A stretch of DNA of 49,264 nucleotides from an uncultured Clostridia bacterium (GTDB taxonomy: Bacteria; Bacillota; Clostridia; Christensenellales; Borkfalkiaceae), in NCBI GenBank assembly GCA_947629515.1, contig CANRDY010000058.1:1-49264 (forward strand), in the 5' to 3' direction. Each line of letters starts with the position of its first letter. The stretch's first letter is position 1. The translations under genes and the position numbers were made by a program. Shown here piece by piece: positions 7,943 to 17,598 of this stretch. A model generated the notes under the pieces. It was not told where the DNA came from. It saw only the letters and a program-made list of their open reading frames with translations, and ran no database searches.

Positions 7943-10807
7943 TTATTCCGCGGGGGATTGTGCGGAAGGATCGCCTTCCTCTGCGGGGGGTTCTTCTTCG
8001 GGTACTTCCTGCCATACGGCGTAAAGGGTCGTGCCCGAAGCCGCTTCCGAGATATAATTAAGCTCGTACTCGGCGGTCGTCGCGCCCTGCGTCGTCGCCC
8101 AGCCTAAGAACTCGTAGCCCGTGCGCGTGGGCGCGCCCACCCCGCCCCTTGCCTGTATATAGTGGAGCGTGTCGGCGGAAATTTCCACCGAAACAAGGTA
8201 GCCCTCTTCGGCGAACGTGCAGTTAAAGAGCACGGGTCTGTACATCGAGTTCCAGCCGCCGCCCATAAACTCCGTTATGTTTTTGCCGCTTCCCGTGTAG
8301 ATCGTAAGGCGCGGGCAGTTGTAAAAGGCGTTCAGACCGATATTGGGATCGCCCAAAATTACGAGCGTTTGCAAAAACTGTGCGCCCATGAAAGCAAACT
8401 CGCCGATAGTTTCGACGTTTGCGGGAATTACGAGCGAGGTCAAAGGAGTGCCGTAAAAGGCATACTTGCCTATCGTCTTTAACCCGCTTCCCAATTTAAG
8501 TTCGAAAACGCCCGACATGAGGAACGCGTAGTTATCTATCGTAACGAGCGAATCGGGGAGATCTACCGTTCCAAGGAACAGACATTCTCTGAAAGCAAAT
8601 TCGCCGATATACTCCAACGACCCCTCTTCGAACACGAGGTTTTGCAGGAATGTGCAACCCGCGAACGCCCTTTCGCCTATCGTTCTGCACGAAGCGGGAA
8701 TGATGACTTCCTGAAGCATCATGTCGCTGTAAAACGCACGCGTGCCTATGCTCGTCAACTCGTCGTTAAAGGTCACCTGCGTCAACGCCTGACAGTACGC
8801 AAACGAACGCGTCGCTATTTCGGTGACCTGCGTTCTTCCCAGATCTATCGAACCGAGGGAAACACAGCCGAAAAAGGCAAACTCGCCTATGCGCCTTAAA
8901 CGGCGGGGCAAGGTGATGCTTCTGAGCGCGCCGCAGTTGTAGAACACGAAGTCCTCTATCTCCGTAAGGTCTTCGCTGAGCGACGTTACCGAGGCAAGCC
9001 CCGTGCCGCTGAGCGAACCTGTGTTAAGGTGGCGTATGTTGCCCAACCCCTGAATCGTGGTTATGTTCTGCTGGTTGAACAGCGCGTATTCGGCAATACC
9101 CGTCACGCCCGAGGCGTTTACCGTGGCAGACGAAGCGTCGCTCTTTTCGGTGTTGAAGCCGACTATCCACGTTCCCGCCTTTACTACGGCGGATTCGGAA
9201 GTGTTCCAGAGAGCGGTGTTGTTGAACGCCCCCCTTCCTATATATTCAAGCCCAGCGGGGGTGATATACAATGCGTTGGAGACGTTGTTGTTGAGCGATT
9301 GACAACCTCTGAACGCGTAGTCGTCGATTTTTTTGAGATCTCTGAACTGCACGTTGCTGAGGTTTTCGTCGTTGCAAAAGGCGTATTCGCCGATGTACCT
9401 CAACCCCAACGCCGTGAACCTGTACAACACGGGCGCGCTGTAAAACGAGTATGCGCCGATATATTTTACCGAATCGGGCAGGGTGACGCTTTCGAGAAGC
9501 AAAGCCCCCACAAAGCCGAGCGAGGTCTGTTCGATGAACGCCTGATCGGCTATTCCCACGGTCCCGCCGCGCAATGTGTCGGCGGTTATGGAAGTGACGG
9601 TAACCTGCTGTTCGGGCATTACGTCCACAAGCCAATTGTCGGCGTAGATATAGCCCGTCTCGCTCTGCGCGGTGTAAAGCCCCGTGTTTATAAAGGCGTT
9701 CACGCCCACCGACGACAGCGTTTCGGGCAGATCGACGGAGGCGAGCGCGGTGCAGTCTCTGAAACAGCTCGAACCTATCGAAACGGTGTTTTCGGGAAGA
9801 GCTATAAAGGTGAGCGCGGCACATTCCTGGAACGCCGAACTTGCTATGGTGAGTTCGTGGTCTATTGCGGCAAAGGTAACTTCGCTAAGGGAGTTCATGC
9901 CTCTGAACGCGTCCTGAGCGACTGCCGTTACCCCGCTTCCTATTTTAAGCGAGGTCGCGCCCGTGGCGCGCTGGAACGCCGCTTCGCCTACCGCCGTTAC
10001 GGAATCGGGAATTTCAACGCTCTCCAAAGACGTGCACGAATAGAACGCCGAAGTGTCGATATACGTTACGCCGTCGGGGATAGTTACCGACTTCAACGAC
10101 GAACAATATGCGAACATATGGTCGGGAATTACCGTGAGCGACGCGGGGATATTGACCGTGGTAAGCGACGAACAGCCCTGAAAAGCCGCCGAGCCTATCG
10201 TCGTTACGCCGTCGGGCATGCTTACTTCGGTAAGGCGCGTGCAGTTGTTGAACGCGTTTTCGCCTATCCGCGTGACGTATTTGCCGAGTTTTACCTTGGT
10301 GACGAGCGAGATATTCGAGCGGAACGCACCCGCGCCGAGGCTCGTTACGGGTCTCCCTCTGTATTCGTCCTCTACCTCAACTTCGCCCGAGGCAGAACCT
10401 ATCCTCGTTATCTCGTACTCCGTACCGTTGTTTATGAGCGAATAGATAAGCCCCGTTTCGTGATCGCGGTGGAAGTTTATGACCTCCGACCAATCGGAGC
10501 TGACGTTGTTCTTTCCGCCCGTGGAGCATTTGACGCGCACTTCGTAGTCGCCCTCTTCGAGCGAGGACAGGGAATACGAAAGTCTCCTTGTCTCCTCTTC
10601 GACTACGACTTCGCCCGTGTCGGCTCTCTTCACCTGTATGGTGTACGTCCTTGCGCCCGCTACCGACTCCCACGTTAAAGTGTTGTCGATATCGATATCG
10701 TATCCGCTCGGCGCGGAGATAGTATCCTGCGCGCAAGCCGAGAACATAAATACCGAGAACAAGGCAATTATCAGCGTTATCGCAATCAAAAATTTAAATC
10801 TTTTCAT
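7943..10807 (-). CDS. BspA-type LRR lipoprotein closing the MoxR/VWA operon
   Basis: A 954-residue surface lipoprotein. The signal peptide (MKRFKFLIAITLIIALFSVF) ends in FSAC, with the lipid-modified Cys at residue 25. Residues about 28-114 resemble a fibronectin type III domain (LTWESVAGARTYTIQVKR). From about 118 to 850 run LRR_5/BspA-type repeats of about 23 residues with the pattern L-x-x-V-x-I-P-x-x-V-T-x-I-G-x-x-A-F-x-x-C. One InlB-type repeat (GYEFLGWA ... LYAVW) lies at about 865-935, then a Pro/Glu-rich tail. The ATG overlaps the stop of the upstream VWA gene as ATGA, implying translational coupling. BspA-type LRR domains usually mediate binding to host or partner proteins. The placement suggests a client or surface partner of the MoxR/VWA module (inference). 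Confidence 0.9.
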   Translation of the reverse strand: MKRFKFLIAITLIIALFSVFMFSACAQDTISAPSGYDIDIDNTLTWESVAGARTYTIQVKRADTGEVVVEEETRRLSYSLSSLEEGDYEVRVKCSTGGKNNVSSDWSEVINFHRDHETGLIYSLINNGTEYEITRIGSASGEVEVEDEYRGRPVTSLGAGAFRSNISLVTKVKLGKYVTRIGENAFNNCTRLTEVSMPDGVTTIGSAAFQGCSSLTTVNIPASLTVIPDHMFAYCSSLKSVTIPDGVTYIDTSAFYSCTSLESVEIPDSVTAVGEAAFQRATGATSLKIGSGVTAVAQDAFRGMNSLSEVTFAAIDHELTIASSAFQECAALTFIALPENTVSIGSSCFRDCTALASVDLPETLSSVGVNAFINTGLYTAQSETGYIYADNWLVDVMPEQQVTVTSITADTLRGGTVGIADQAFIEQTSLGFVGALLLESVTLPDSVKYIGAYSFYSAPVLYRFTALGLRYIGEYAFCNDENLSNVQFRDLKKIDDYAFRGCQSLNNNVSNALYITPAGLEYIGRGAFNNTALWNTSESAVVKAGTWIVGFNTEKSDASSATVNASGVTGIAEYALFNQQNITTIQGLGNIRHLNTGSLSGTGLASVTSLSEDLTEIEDFVFYNCGALRSITLPRRLRRIGEFAFFGCVSLGSIDLGRTQVTEIATRSFAYCQALTQVTFNDELTSIGTRAFYSDMMLQEVIIPASCRTIGERAFAGCTFLQNLVFEEGSLEYIGEFAFRECLFLGTVDLPDSLVTIDNYAFLMSGVFELKLGSGLKTIGKYAFYGTPLTSLVIPANVETIGEFAFMGAQFLQTLVILGDPNIGLNAFYNCPRLTIYTGSGKNITEFMGGGWNSMYRPVLFNCTFAEEGYLVSVEISADTLHYIQARGGVGAPTRTGYEFLGWATTQGATTAEYELNYISEAASGTTLYAVWQEVPEEEPPAEEGDPSAQSPAE

Positions 10808-13569
10808 TGTGCCGCCTTCTTTTCCCTGCGTTCACGGATAATTTCGTGTATCCACTTGAACTTGAATTTGCGAACCGCTATGTCGAGGAGGAACAGCACG
10901 ATAGACGTGATTATGAACGCCCATCGGGGGTCGAACACCTTGTCGACCGCGGTGTTGAAAGTTTCGAAAACCAACCAGGGTTCGTCCTCGGGTATCAAAG
11001 CTCCGCCGCCCTTCCGGGCAAGGGAAGCGAGCGCAGCCTCCGAATCGTAGTCCTCGGCAAAGGGCCAGAGGTCGTACTCCTCGGAATAGGAGAAGGATTT
11101 GAAGATCTCCTCGGTTATGACGCTTCCGTCGGCAAGATGCTTGTTTACGGTTATTCTGTACGTGCCCGCCTTTTTGAGGACAAACGTGCAACGCGCGTAG
11201 TTGTTGTCGCTGCCGAGGACGGAAGTCATATACATGTCGCCCTGCTGTTCGGCGGGAAGTTCGTTGAGCGGAATTTCCGTTCCGCCCGTAACGTCCGATA
11301 TTACTCCGTCGATATATTCGCCCTCGTTTAAGGCGGTGAATATGGTCAGGCGGTTGATGTAGTTGTCCTCTTCGAGGGTCAGGGTCATATCCTTCGGCTC
11401 TATGTCCGAAAGGGGCATAACGTAGTCGACGAAGTTCTTTATTATCTTTATTCCGTTCTCGTCCGCCATGAACTGCCCCGACCAGTCGCCGCCTTTAAGA
11501 TCGCACATAAAGCTGCCCACTCTGCCCTCGCCGAACGCCCACACGGCAAGCAGAGGCACGCTGAACGGTCCGCTTAAAACCACCTCTGCGCCGTCCCTCG
11601 ACTTTGTGCCGAAGTACCCGCCTAAATTGACGTTCAAAAGGTTTGCATTTTTATCGTAGTTTACTCCGTTCATTATGTCGGAGAAAGTGTTGCTGACGGT
11701 AGGCGCGAACGGTGTGTAGACCGTCTCCTGTATCATATCCGACTTCAAGTCGTCGCGGAGCTGTTGGGGAAGTTTGTTGGCAACTATGCTGTAAACCCCG
11801 CCGCCGCCGACCTGCGCAAGCTGTTCCATATTTTCGCCCGCCTGCGAATCGACCGAGTTGGCTATCATTATTACCGAAAGGGTTATGCCCAAATCGTCGT
11901 GTACGTGCCGCGTCTCGGCGATATAATCGGGCATATCCGATGAGGCGGGTTCGCCGTCGGTGATCAAAATAATATGCCTTTTATCGACCTGATTGAGGTT
12001 GTTGAGGGCGATGCCCGCACGCATTATCGAATCCGAATAAATGGTGGAAGCTCCCGCGCTTAACGTCATTATCTTCTCTTTTATGTCGGACTTATACACA
12101 CAGCTCGTAAGCGGGACCTGAATTTCGTAGGTGTCGTCCATCGACATTACGCCCAAAAAGTCCCTTTCGTGCAGGGTGTCGGGGTCGTCGAGACAGTCGA
12201 TAGCCGCCTGTTTTGCCCATTCTATCTTCTCCCTGCCCTCGTACTCGGCTTCCATACTGCCCGAAGTATCGATGAGGAGCATAACGCCTATGGGTGGCGT
12301 GTAGTTTATAGCCTGCACGGGGAGCATCTGCTGGAAGTCGGTATCCTTCATGTCGTCCCTGTTGTAGGCGTGCGCGTTGCCCTCGGCGTCGGTTCCGCCC
12401 ACGGTCAAAAGCCCGCCGCCGTAGTCGTATACATAGCTGTAAACCAGCTTGTCAAGCCCGACGTCGGTCAGATCTTTGTTGGAGATGTTGTTGAGTATTA
12501 TCTGGTCGTACCGCCTCAGTTCGTCGACCGTTGCGGGGATAGCGTCGCTGCCGTTCAAATTGAGAATATCGGCTTCGTAATCGGGCGTGAGCACTTCCTG
12601 CAATTTTGTCGATTCGCCCTCGCTTTGCTCTATTATGAGCACTTTGTTGAACACTTCGAGGTAGACGAACGTGCGGTATCCGTTATTCACGCTCATGTGC
12701 GAAGCGTCCTCGTCGAGCGCAGCCCTGAGTTCGTGGAGTTCTTTCGAGGCGAAAGTGACGTTGAATTGAACGGTCTGCTCGCCCGCGATCAGATCGAAAG
12801 TCTGCTCCGAACTGAGTTCGTTGTTGTCGTAGAGAGCGATGGTCGTGCCCGAAGCCGCCTCTTTGCACTTTACGGTGACTTCCACGGTGTACTCGACTTC
12901 GGGTTTTAAGTATCTGTCGGGATACTTTATGCCCAAAATCTGAATGTTGTCGTTTTCGTATTCCGACGAAATATTTACTACGTCGGTCTTTATGCCCTTG
13001 ACGGCTATCGAGCGAATTACGCTCTGCGCCTCTTCGTCGGTCTCTTTGCCGTCGGTGACGAGCACTATTTTCGCCGTTTGGGGATAGGTGAACTGCTGCT
13101 CGGCAAATTTCAGTGCGGCGGCAATGTCGGTCGCGCTGGTATCGGGCTGTTCGGCGGAAAGATAATCGCCGTATACCCCGCCCAAATCGTAGGTGAGCGG
13201 CGCGGCGTAGACCTGATCGAACCCGAACGTTATTACGCCCACTTTAAGGCTTTCGTCGCCGCTCTGGTCGATGAGCTGTTTTACAAAGTCGTCGCGGCGT
13301 TCCGACGATACCTCTTCGGTGTCGGACACGTCGACGAGAAGTATGAGTTCGTTTTCCTTATTGTCCACCTGATAGCTTATGGTAAGTCCCGCAAGCACTA
13401 AGATGCAAAGGGTCATAACTATCATGTGCAAGGTTATGCTTATTACTCTGTTGCGGTTCCTGCGGTACTTTTTCGACAGTCTGAAATAGGGGATCAGAGT
13501 CAACGCGAGGGCGGGTACAATCAGTAGTAACAGCCAGGGATATTGAAAATGTATGGCTAAATTGTGCAT
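10804..13569 (-). CDS. Membrane protein with two VWA domains and a glutamine-amidotransferase-like fold
   Basis: A 921-residue protein. Two N-terminal membrane spans (about 11-29 and 43-65) and one near the C-terminus (about 883-903) bracket a large external region. The first VWA-like domain (about 76-200) has a degenerate metal site, DVSDT at 80-84. The second has an intact MIDAS, DTSGS at 434-438, with later ITDG. Between them, about 305-425, KVLIIEQ ... YDQIILNN ... GGGLLTVGG resembles the class I glutamine-amidotransferase-like fold found in this type of VWA membrane protein, with no obvious catalytic Cys. The C-terminus is basic (RERREKKAAQ). The start has AAGGAGGT 5 bases upstream. It follows the BatA-like gene by 12 bases and overlaps the LRR lipoprotein gene by 4. 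VWA MIDAS domains normally bind protein partners through a metal ion; the substrate is unknown. Confidence 0.88.
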   Translation of the reverse strand: MHNLAIHFQYPWLLLLIVPALALTLIPYFRLSKKYRRNRNRVISITLHMIVMTLCILVLAGLTISYQVDNKENELILLVDVSDTEEVSSERRDDFVKQLIDQSGDESLKVGVITFGFDQVYAAPLTYDLGGVYGDYLSAEQPDTSATDIAAALKFAEQQFTYPQTAKIVLVTDGKETDEEAQSVIRSIAVKGIKTDVVNISSEYENDNIQILGIKYPDRYLKPEVEYTVEVTVKCKEAASGTTIALYDNNELSSEQTFDLIAGEQTVQFNVTFASKELHELRAALDEDASHMSVNNGYRTFVYLEVFNKVLIIEQSEGESTKLQEVLTPDYEADILNLNGSDAIPATVDELRRYDQIILNNISNKDLTDVGLDKLVYSYVYDYGGGLLTVGGTDAEGNAHAYNRDDMKDTDFQQMLPVQAINYTPPIGVMLLIDTSGSMEAEYEGREKIEWAKQAAIDCLDDPDTLHERDFLGVMSMDDTYEIQVPLTSCVYKSDIKEKIMTLSAGASTIYSDSIMRAGIALNNLNQVDKRHIILITDGEPASSDMPDYIAETRHVHDDLGITLSVIMIANSVDSQAGENMEQLAQVGGGGVYSIVANKLPQQLRDDLKSDMIQETVYTPFAPTVSNTFSDIMNGVNYDKNANLLNVNLGGYFGTKSRDGAEVVLSGPFSVPLLAVWAFGEGRVGSFMCDLKGGDWSGQFMADENGIKIIKNFVDYVMPLSDIEPKDMTLTLEEDNYINRLTIFTALNEGEYIDGVISDVTGGTEIPLNELPAEQQGDMYMTSVLGSDNNYARCTFVLKKAGTYRITVNKHLADGSVITEEIFKSFSYSEEYDLWPFAEDYDSEAALASLARKGGGALIPEDEPWLVFETFNTAVDKVFDPRWAFIITSIVLFLLDIAVRKFKFKWIHEIIRERREKKAAQ

Positions 13570-13581
13570 TTGTACCTCCTT

Positions 13582-15543
13582 TTAATTATCGCGCGACTTC
13601 AACAGCCACTCCGCAAACAGCAACGCAACCAGAACGGCGGCGATCCAGAGCAAGAGGTCGTCGATATAGTCGGTGGTCGCAACGCTCTCGAAAGGATCGC
13701 TCAACGTATCGGCATGCGCCCATATGTCGCTTTCGGAAGAGGGAACGTTTACGAATATCTTTACGGGATTAATGCTCTTACCGTAATAGGTAGTCTGCGA
13801 AAGGGTGTAAGTTCCGGGAACGGTGAACTTCATTTTGAAGGGAAATTCGCTCACTGCCTCGCTCTCGCCCGAAGCATAGGTTACGGTCATTCTTTCGCCG
13901 CGGGTGTCGATTTCCATTTCGCCGTTGACTTCACAGTAATAAGAATCGGCAATAGTCGGAATAAAATACGAGAATAAGTTGTCGAAAATGTAGAACCATT
14001 CGGGCAACTTGATTATGTTCGAATAGTGAACGCTGAAAGGCAGAACGGCAAGTTTTCTCTCCTTGTCGTTGCGTACGAAGAACGCGGGGTCGTTGTTTAT
14101 CTTCATGCAGACTTCGAAACTCGGGTCGAGCGTGACCACGCTGTAATAGCTTACCCTTATGAGTTCCGCCATAACGTCGGTCATGGCGGGGCTTGTCGAA
14201 CCCGCGTCGATGAGGTTTACGGGGCTGCGCTGGTCGCCGCCCGAAGCCTCTATTCTGAACCCCGAGTCCGTGGGAGCGATGTTTGGATCGAGCAAAATCA
14301 CCGCGCCGTCCGTGGGAAGATTCCTCGGCGCAAAGTGTTCGAAAATATACAGATCGAAGCCCTCGGTCGAGTATGCGCCGCCTTCCTTTACTTCGGTCAC
14401 CTGAATGTTCCACGTCTTGCTGTGAAGGTTTACGACCTGGTCGAGGGCGTCGGGAACGAATACGTTGGGGTCGGTGCTGTAATACTGGACTTTTATCATC
14501 TCGCGCTGACCGCCGTATACGTAGAAGTTGTCGTCTACGTCGAGAGCGTCGTCCACGTCTATCGATACGTTTATGCTGTTGAACGCGTAAATGGGCGAAC
14601 CGTCGCCGAACGCATAATAGAGCACGTCGTCGTTGTCCTGCCCGCCGTCTTTGCTGAACACTACCGTTTTAACGCTTCCCGCATTGCAGAAAACCTGCTT
14701 GCTGAACGTTAAGTCCTGTTCGCCGAGGTCGTAATTCGAGATAGCCCCGCTGAACCTTACGTTGACTTCCAGTTCTCTGTCCGTGCCGTAGCACGCGACC
14801 TGTACCCTCAGAAGATACATTCCGTCTACAAAGTCGGTTTGGGCGTTGAGGATCGCGGCGTTCCACTCCCCGCTGTCGGTCACAGATTCTATGTGCACGT
14901 TCTTGTTTTCGGTGAGATAGTCGAACTGCGTGTCGGTGTATACATATATCTGCGTTTCGGGGTTTTCGGCAATAATTTCGCTCGTCAGCTTCATCGCCTC
15001 GTCGAGGTCGGAACGCGAATACGAGCACGCATACTCGTTCTCGTTGAGGTCGTAGAGCATATCGAGCTGGGAGCTGTCGGAAGCCGACGCGCGGCGGAAG
15101 AGATATTCGGGGGCGTCGTCGGCGATTATCACCGAACCGTAGCCTCCGCCGTCGAGCGTGTTTTCGATGAGGGTCGCAGCCTTGTCGACGGCTCTGTGAA
15201 AGCGGGTCTCGCCCATGGTCTGGGCGTACATGCTTGCCGAAGAGTCGATTATGGCTATAACGTCGTTGCCCGAGATCTTCGTCTCGTGCACGATCGCGGG
15301 CTGGGCAAGTATAAACGCCATGGCGACGAGAATGAGCACCTGACAGATAAACAGCAGTATGTTCCTCAGTTTGTTTATGGGAACTCTCTTCTTTCTGTAT
15401 TTGAGGCTGAGCTTCCATACGAAAGTACTCGAGACGTTGCGCGTTAAATAGTTGGGCTTTATCAGATAGATGATGATGAGCGCGAGCACGCCCAAAAGCC
15501 CTATAAGCCCCAAAGGAATCAATAATGAGAAAACTGCGTTCAC
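13582..15543 (-). CDS. BatA-like VWA membrane protein
   Basis: A 653-residue protein of the BatA/aerotolerance type. Two N-terminal spans (about 5-27 and 60-80) flank a basic loop and are followed by AQPAIVHETKI, then a VWA domain with MIDAS DSSAS at 100-104. The rest is a mostly beta external region, with a final span (about 628-645) ending LKSRDN. Start choice: GTG overlapping the upstream stop as GTGA, with GGAGG 10 bases upstream. In MoxR operons such proteins sit in the membrane and act with the ATPase and the DUF58 protein; the precise role is unknown in Clostridia. The MIDAS has Ala in the fourth position, which is tolerated because only D, S and S ligate. Confidence 0.88.
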   Translation of the reverse strand: MNAVFSLLIPLGLIGLLGVLALIIIYLIKPNYLTRNVSSTFVWKLSLKYRKKRVPINKLRNILLFICQVLILVAMAFILAQPAIVHETKISGNDVIAIIDSSASMYAQTMGETRFHRAVDKAATLIENTLDGGGYGSVIIADDAPEYLFRRASASDSSQLDMLYDLNENEYACSYSRSDLDEAMKLTSEIIAENPETQIYVYTDTQFDYLTENKNVHIESVTDSGEWNAAILNAQTDFVDGMYLLRVQVACYGTDRELEVNVRFSGAISNYDLGEQDLTFSKQVFCNAGSVKTVVFSKDGGQDNDDVLYYAFGDGSPIYAFNSINVSIDVDDALDVDDNFYVYGGQREMIKVQYYSTDPNVFVPDALDQVVNLHSKTWNIQVTEVKEGGAYSTEGFDLYIFEHFAPRNLPTDGAVILLDPNIAPTDSGFRIEASGGDQRSPVNLIDAGSTSPAMTDVMAELIRVSYYSVVTLDPSFEVCMKINNDPAFFVRNDKERKLAVLPFSVHYSNIIKLPEWFYIFDNLFSYFIPTIADSYYCEVNGEMEIDTRGERMTVTYASGESEAVSEFPFKMKFTVPGTYTLSQTTYYGKSINPVKIFVNVPSSESDIWAHADTLSDPFESVATTDYIDDLLLWIAAVLVALLFAEWLLKSRDN

Positions 15544-16439
15544 GACATTATATCCTCCTTCAGAAGTTCGCTGAAAAGCACCTTTTCGATGGGCATATCG
15601 GTGGACAGGGTTATAAAGCCCGCGTCGCGCCTGGTGCAGAATGACTTAATGTCCGCTTTGAAATCTTTAAGAGCCTCGGCGTAAGCGGCAAGCATGCCGC
15701 GGGTTATTTTGATTTTGAGGTTTTTAGTGTCGGAAAGATCGACCGCTTCGGAGTCGATGAGGTTTATTCTGCCGTCGAACGCGGGATCGAGCTCTTCGGG
15801 CGTGGCGATCTGAATAAGGAGAACCTGCCTTTTTTTATAGCACAAATAGTCGACCGCCTTTTTCCAATTGCTTTCGGTGAAGAAATCGGAAATAATAACG
15901 GTCAACCCGTTTCTGTCGCCCGTGTCGGGACAGCTCTTTATGCACGCTTCTATATCCGCGTCGTCGGCAAACTCGATTTCTTCGATAGCCGAAACGGCTC
16001 TGAAAAAGGCGTTTTTGCCGATAATTACCCCAAAAGGATTTACAGAAGTATTGCCGACCATAAAATTGATCGACAACTTATCCATACTCTGAACCGCCAA
16101 AAAGCCCAATGCGGCGGCGGCGGCTTTGGCATAAGCGGCTTTCTGCGGACTTAATTTACCCATTGAGCCCGAGCAGTCCAAAAAAATCTGCACCTGCATC
16201 TGCCTTTCATCGGTAAAGAGCTTCAAAAAGTACTTTTCGAACCTGCTGAAAAGGTTCCAGTCGATCCTACGTATATCATCGCCTAATTGATACTCCCTGA
16301 AGTCGGAAAACTCTACGGTCTGCCCGTACGTTTTAACTAAATGCTTTCCTCCGAAATAACCGGCAAGGCTCGATTTCAAATTCAATGACAACGCTTCCAG
16401 CCTGCTGAAAAACTCGTCATTCAAATATGAAACTTTCAC
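15540..16439 (-). CDS. DUF58 domain protein (VWA-like, MoxR partner)
   Basis: A 299-residue soluble protein. The DUF58 hallmark, GDDIRRIDWNLFSRFEKYFLKLF, spans about residues 53-75. It is followed by a VWA-like core with MIDAS-type DCSGS at 88-92 and a conserved VIISDFF strand near 174-180. Length is normal for the family. Start is GTG with GGAG 8 bases upstream and no better ATG nearby. It follows the MoxR gene by 19 bases and overlaps the BatA-like gene by 4. The MoxR-DUF58-BatA order is the standard arrangement of this module, in which DUF58 proteins are thought to bridge the AAA+ ATPase and the membrane VWA proteins. Confidence 0.92.
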   Translation of the reverse strand: MKVSYLNDEFFSRLEALSLNLKSSLAGYFGGKHLVKTYGQTVEFSDFREYQLGDDIRRIDWNLFSRFEKYFLKLFTDERQMQVQIFLDCSGSMGKLSPQKAAYAKAAAAALGFLAVQSMDKLSINFMVGNTSVNPFGVIIGKNAFFRAVSAIEEIEFADDADIEACIKSCPDTGDRNGLTVIISDFFTESNWKKAVDYLCYKKRQVLLIQIATPEELDPAFDGRINLIDSEAVDLSDTKNLKIKITRGMLAAYAEALKDFKADIKSFCTRRDAGFITLSTDMPIEKVLFSELLKEDIMS

Positions 16440-16458
16440 TTAATCATCTCCGGGTGTG

Positions 16459-17457
16459 TTATAGAGTTTTCTTGTATTTTTTGTCCACTTCGTCCAAAAT
16501 CATGGTTATAATTTCGTCTGCCGAAATTCTCTCGGCAACCGCTTCGAAGTTGAGCTTTATGCGGTGACGGAGAACGGGATAGGCAAGTTCGGTCAGATCG
16601 GAATAAGCCACGTTGAACCTGCCCTTGATCAACGCCATTACCTTTGCCGCGGAGATTATCGCCTGACCCGCACGGGGGCTTGCGCCCACGCGCACGTACT
16701 TTTTGGAGGCTTCGGTGGCGCACTCGCTGTCGGGGTGGGTAGCCGAAGTTATTATCATGGCGTACTTCAACACCTCTTCGGCGACGGGGATCTGGTTTGC
16801 CGTCTGGCGCATGAGCAACAGCTGTTCGCCGTTGCACGCCTTGTCGGCAACTTCCGCCATGGTCTTCTGGGTCATGTTGACTATCTGCATAAGCTCGTCC
16901 AAACCGGGGTTGGGAACGAGGAGTTTGAACATAAAGCGGTCCATCTGCGCTTCGGGCAGGGGATAGGTTCCGTCCTGCTCTATGGGGTTCTGCGTCGCAA
17001 GCACGAAGAACGGTTCGCTCAGTCTTCTCGAAACGCCCATAACGGTTACGGTGTGCTCCTGCATGGCTTCGAGGAGCGCGGACTGCGTTTTGGGCGTAGC
17101 GCGGTTGATTTCGTCCGCAAGGATTATGTTGCTGAACACGGGACCGGGCTGGAAGCTGAAAGTCGAATTTCCCTTGTCGTCCTTAACTATAATGTTGGTA
17201 CCCGTAACGTCGGCGGGCATGAGGTCGGGGGTGAACTGTATCCTCGAAAAGGGCAGATCGAATACTCTGCCGAGGCTTCTTACAAGCCTTGTTTTGCCTA
17301 CGCCGGGAACGCCCTCCAAAAGAACGTTGCCGCCCGCTATCATGGCGATTACCGTGCCCTGCACTACTTTTTCCTGTCCGATGATATCGCGCGAAATTTG
17401 TGTGAATATCTCGTTACACTGTGCGCTGAACTGCTTGATGTCGTTTTCCGTTACCAT
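16459..17457 (-). CDS. MoxR-family AAA+ ATPase
   Basis: A 332-residue AAA+ ATPase of the MoxR (MRP) subfamily. Walker A is GVPGVGKT with Lys55, Walker B is IILADE with Asp115-Glu116, followed by INRATPKTQSALLEAMQE. The sensor-1 segment is VLATQNPIEQDGTYPLPEAQ, and the C-terminal lid contains GASPRAG. Length is typical. MoxR ATPases couple ATP hydrolysis to remodelling or metal insertion of client proteins together with VWA proteins. The start ATG has AAGGATAG upstream. A 141-base gap separates it from the preceding gene, long enough for an internal promoter or leader. Confidence 0.95.
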   Translation of the reverse strand: MVTENDIKQFSAQCNEIFTQISRDIIGQEKVVQGTVIAMIAGGNVLLEGVPGVGKTRLVRSLGRVFDLPFSRIQFTPDLMPADVTGTNIIVKDDKGNSTFSFQPGPVFSNIILADEINRATPKTQSALLEAMQEHTVTVMGVSRRLSEPFFVLATQNPIEQDGTYPLPEAQMDRFMFKLLVPNPGLDELMQIVNMTQKTMAEVADKACNGEQLLLMRQTANQIPVAEEVLKYAMIITSATHPDSECATEASKKYVRVGASPRAGQAIISAAKVMALIKGRFNVAYSDLTELAYPVLRHRIKLNFEAVAERISADEIITMILDEVDKKYKKTL

Positions 17458-17473
17458 AATCTATCCTTAAAAA

Positions 17474-17502
17474 ATTATTATTGACTTTTTCTTTTGAGTA
17501 AA
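17474..17502 (-). promoter_or_regulatory. Possible weak internal promoter before moxR-type gene
   Basis: TTTACT and AATAAT are spaced 17 bases apart on the minus strand, directly before the ATPase gene. Both boxes are imperfect. It could raise expression of the MoxR-VWA genes independently of the first gene of the unit, but AT-rich chance matches are easy here. Confidence 0.3.
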
Positions 17503-17517
17503 TCGGGTTTTGCCGCC

Positions 17518-17547
17518 TTTTTCGGGAACGCGGTTTTTCGGGAACGC
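17518..17547. repeat. Two direct copies of TTTTTCGGGAACGC in a 141-base gap
   Basis: The 14-mer occurs at 17518-17531 and 17534-17547, a 16-base period close to that of the leader array before the DUF368 gene. The rest of this gap (17458-17598) is GC-rich (GCCGCCGCCC) next to the upstream gene and AT-rich next to moxR. No gene is visible in it. Confidence 0.6.
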
Positions 17548-17598
17548 CGCTCTGCCGCCGCCCTTTCAGCGGGCTTTGCCGACGTTTTATATCGGGCT

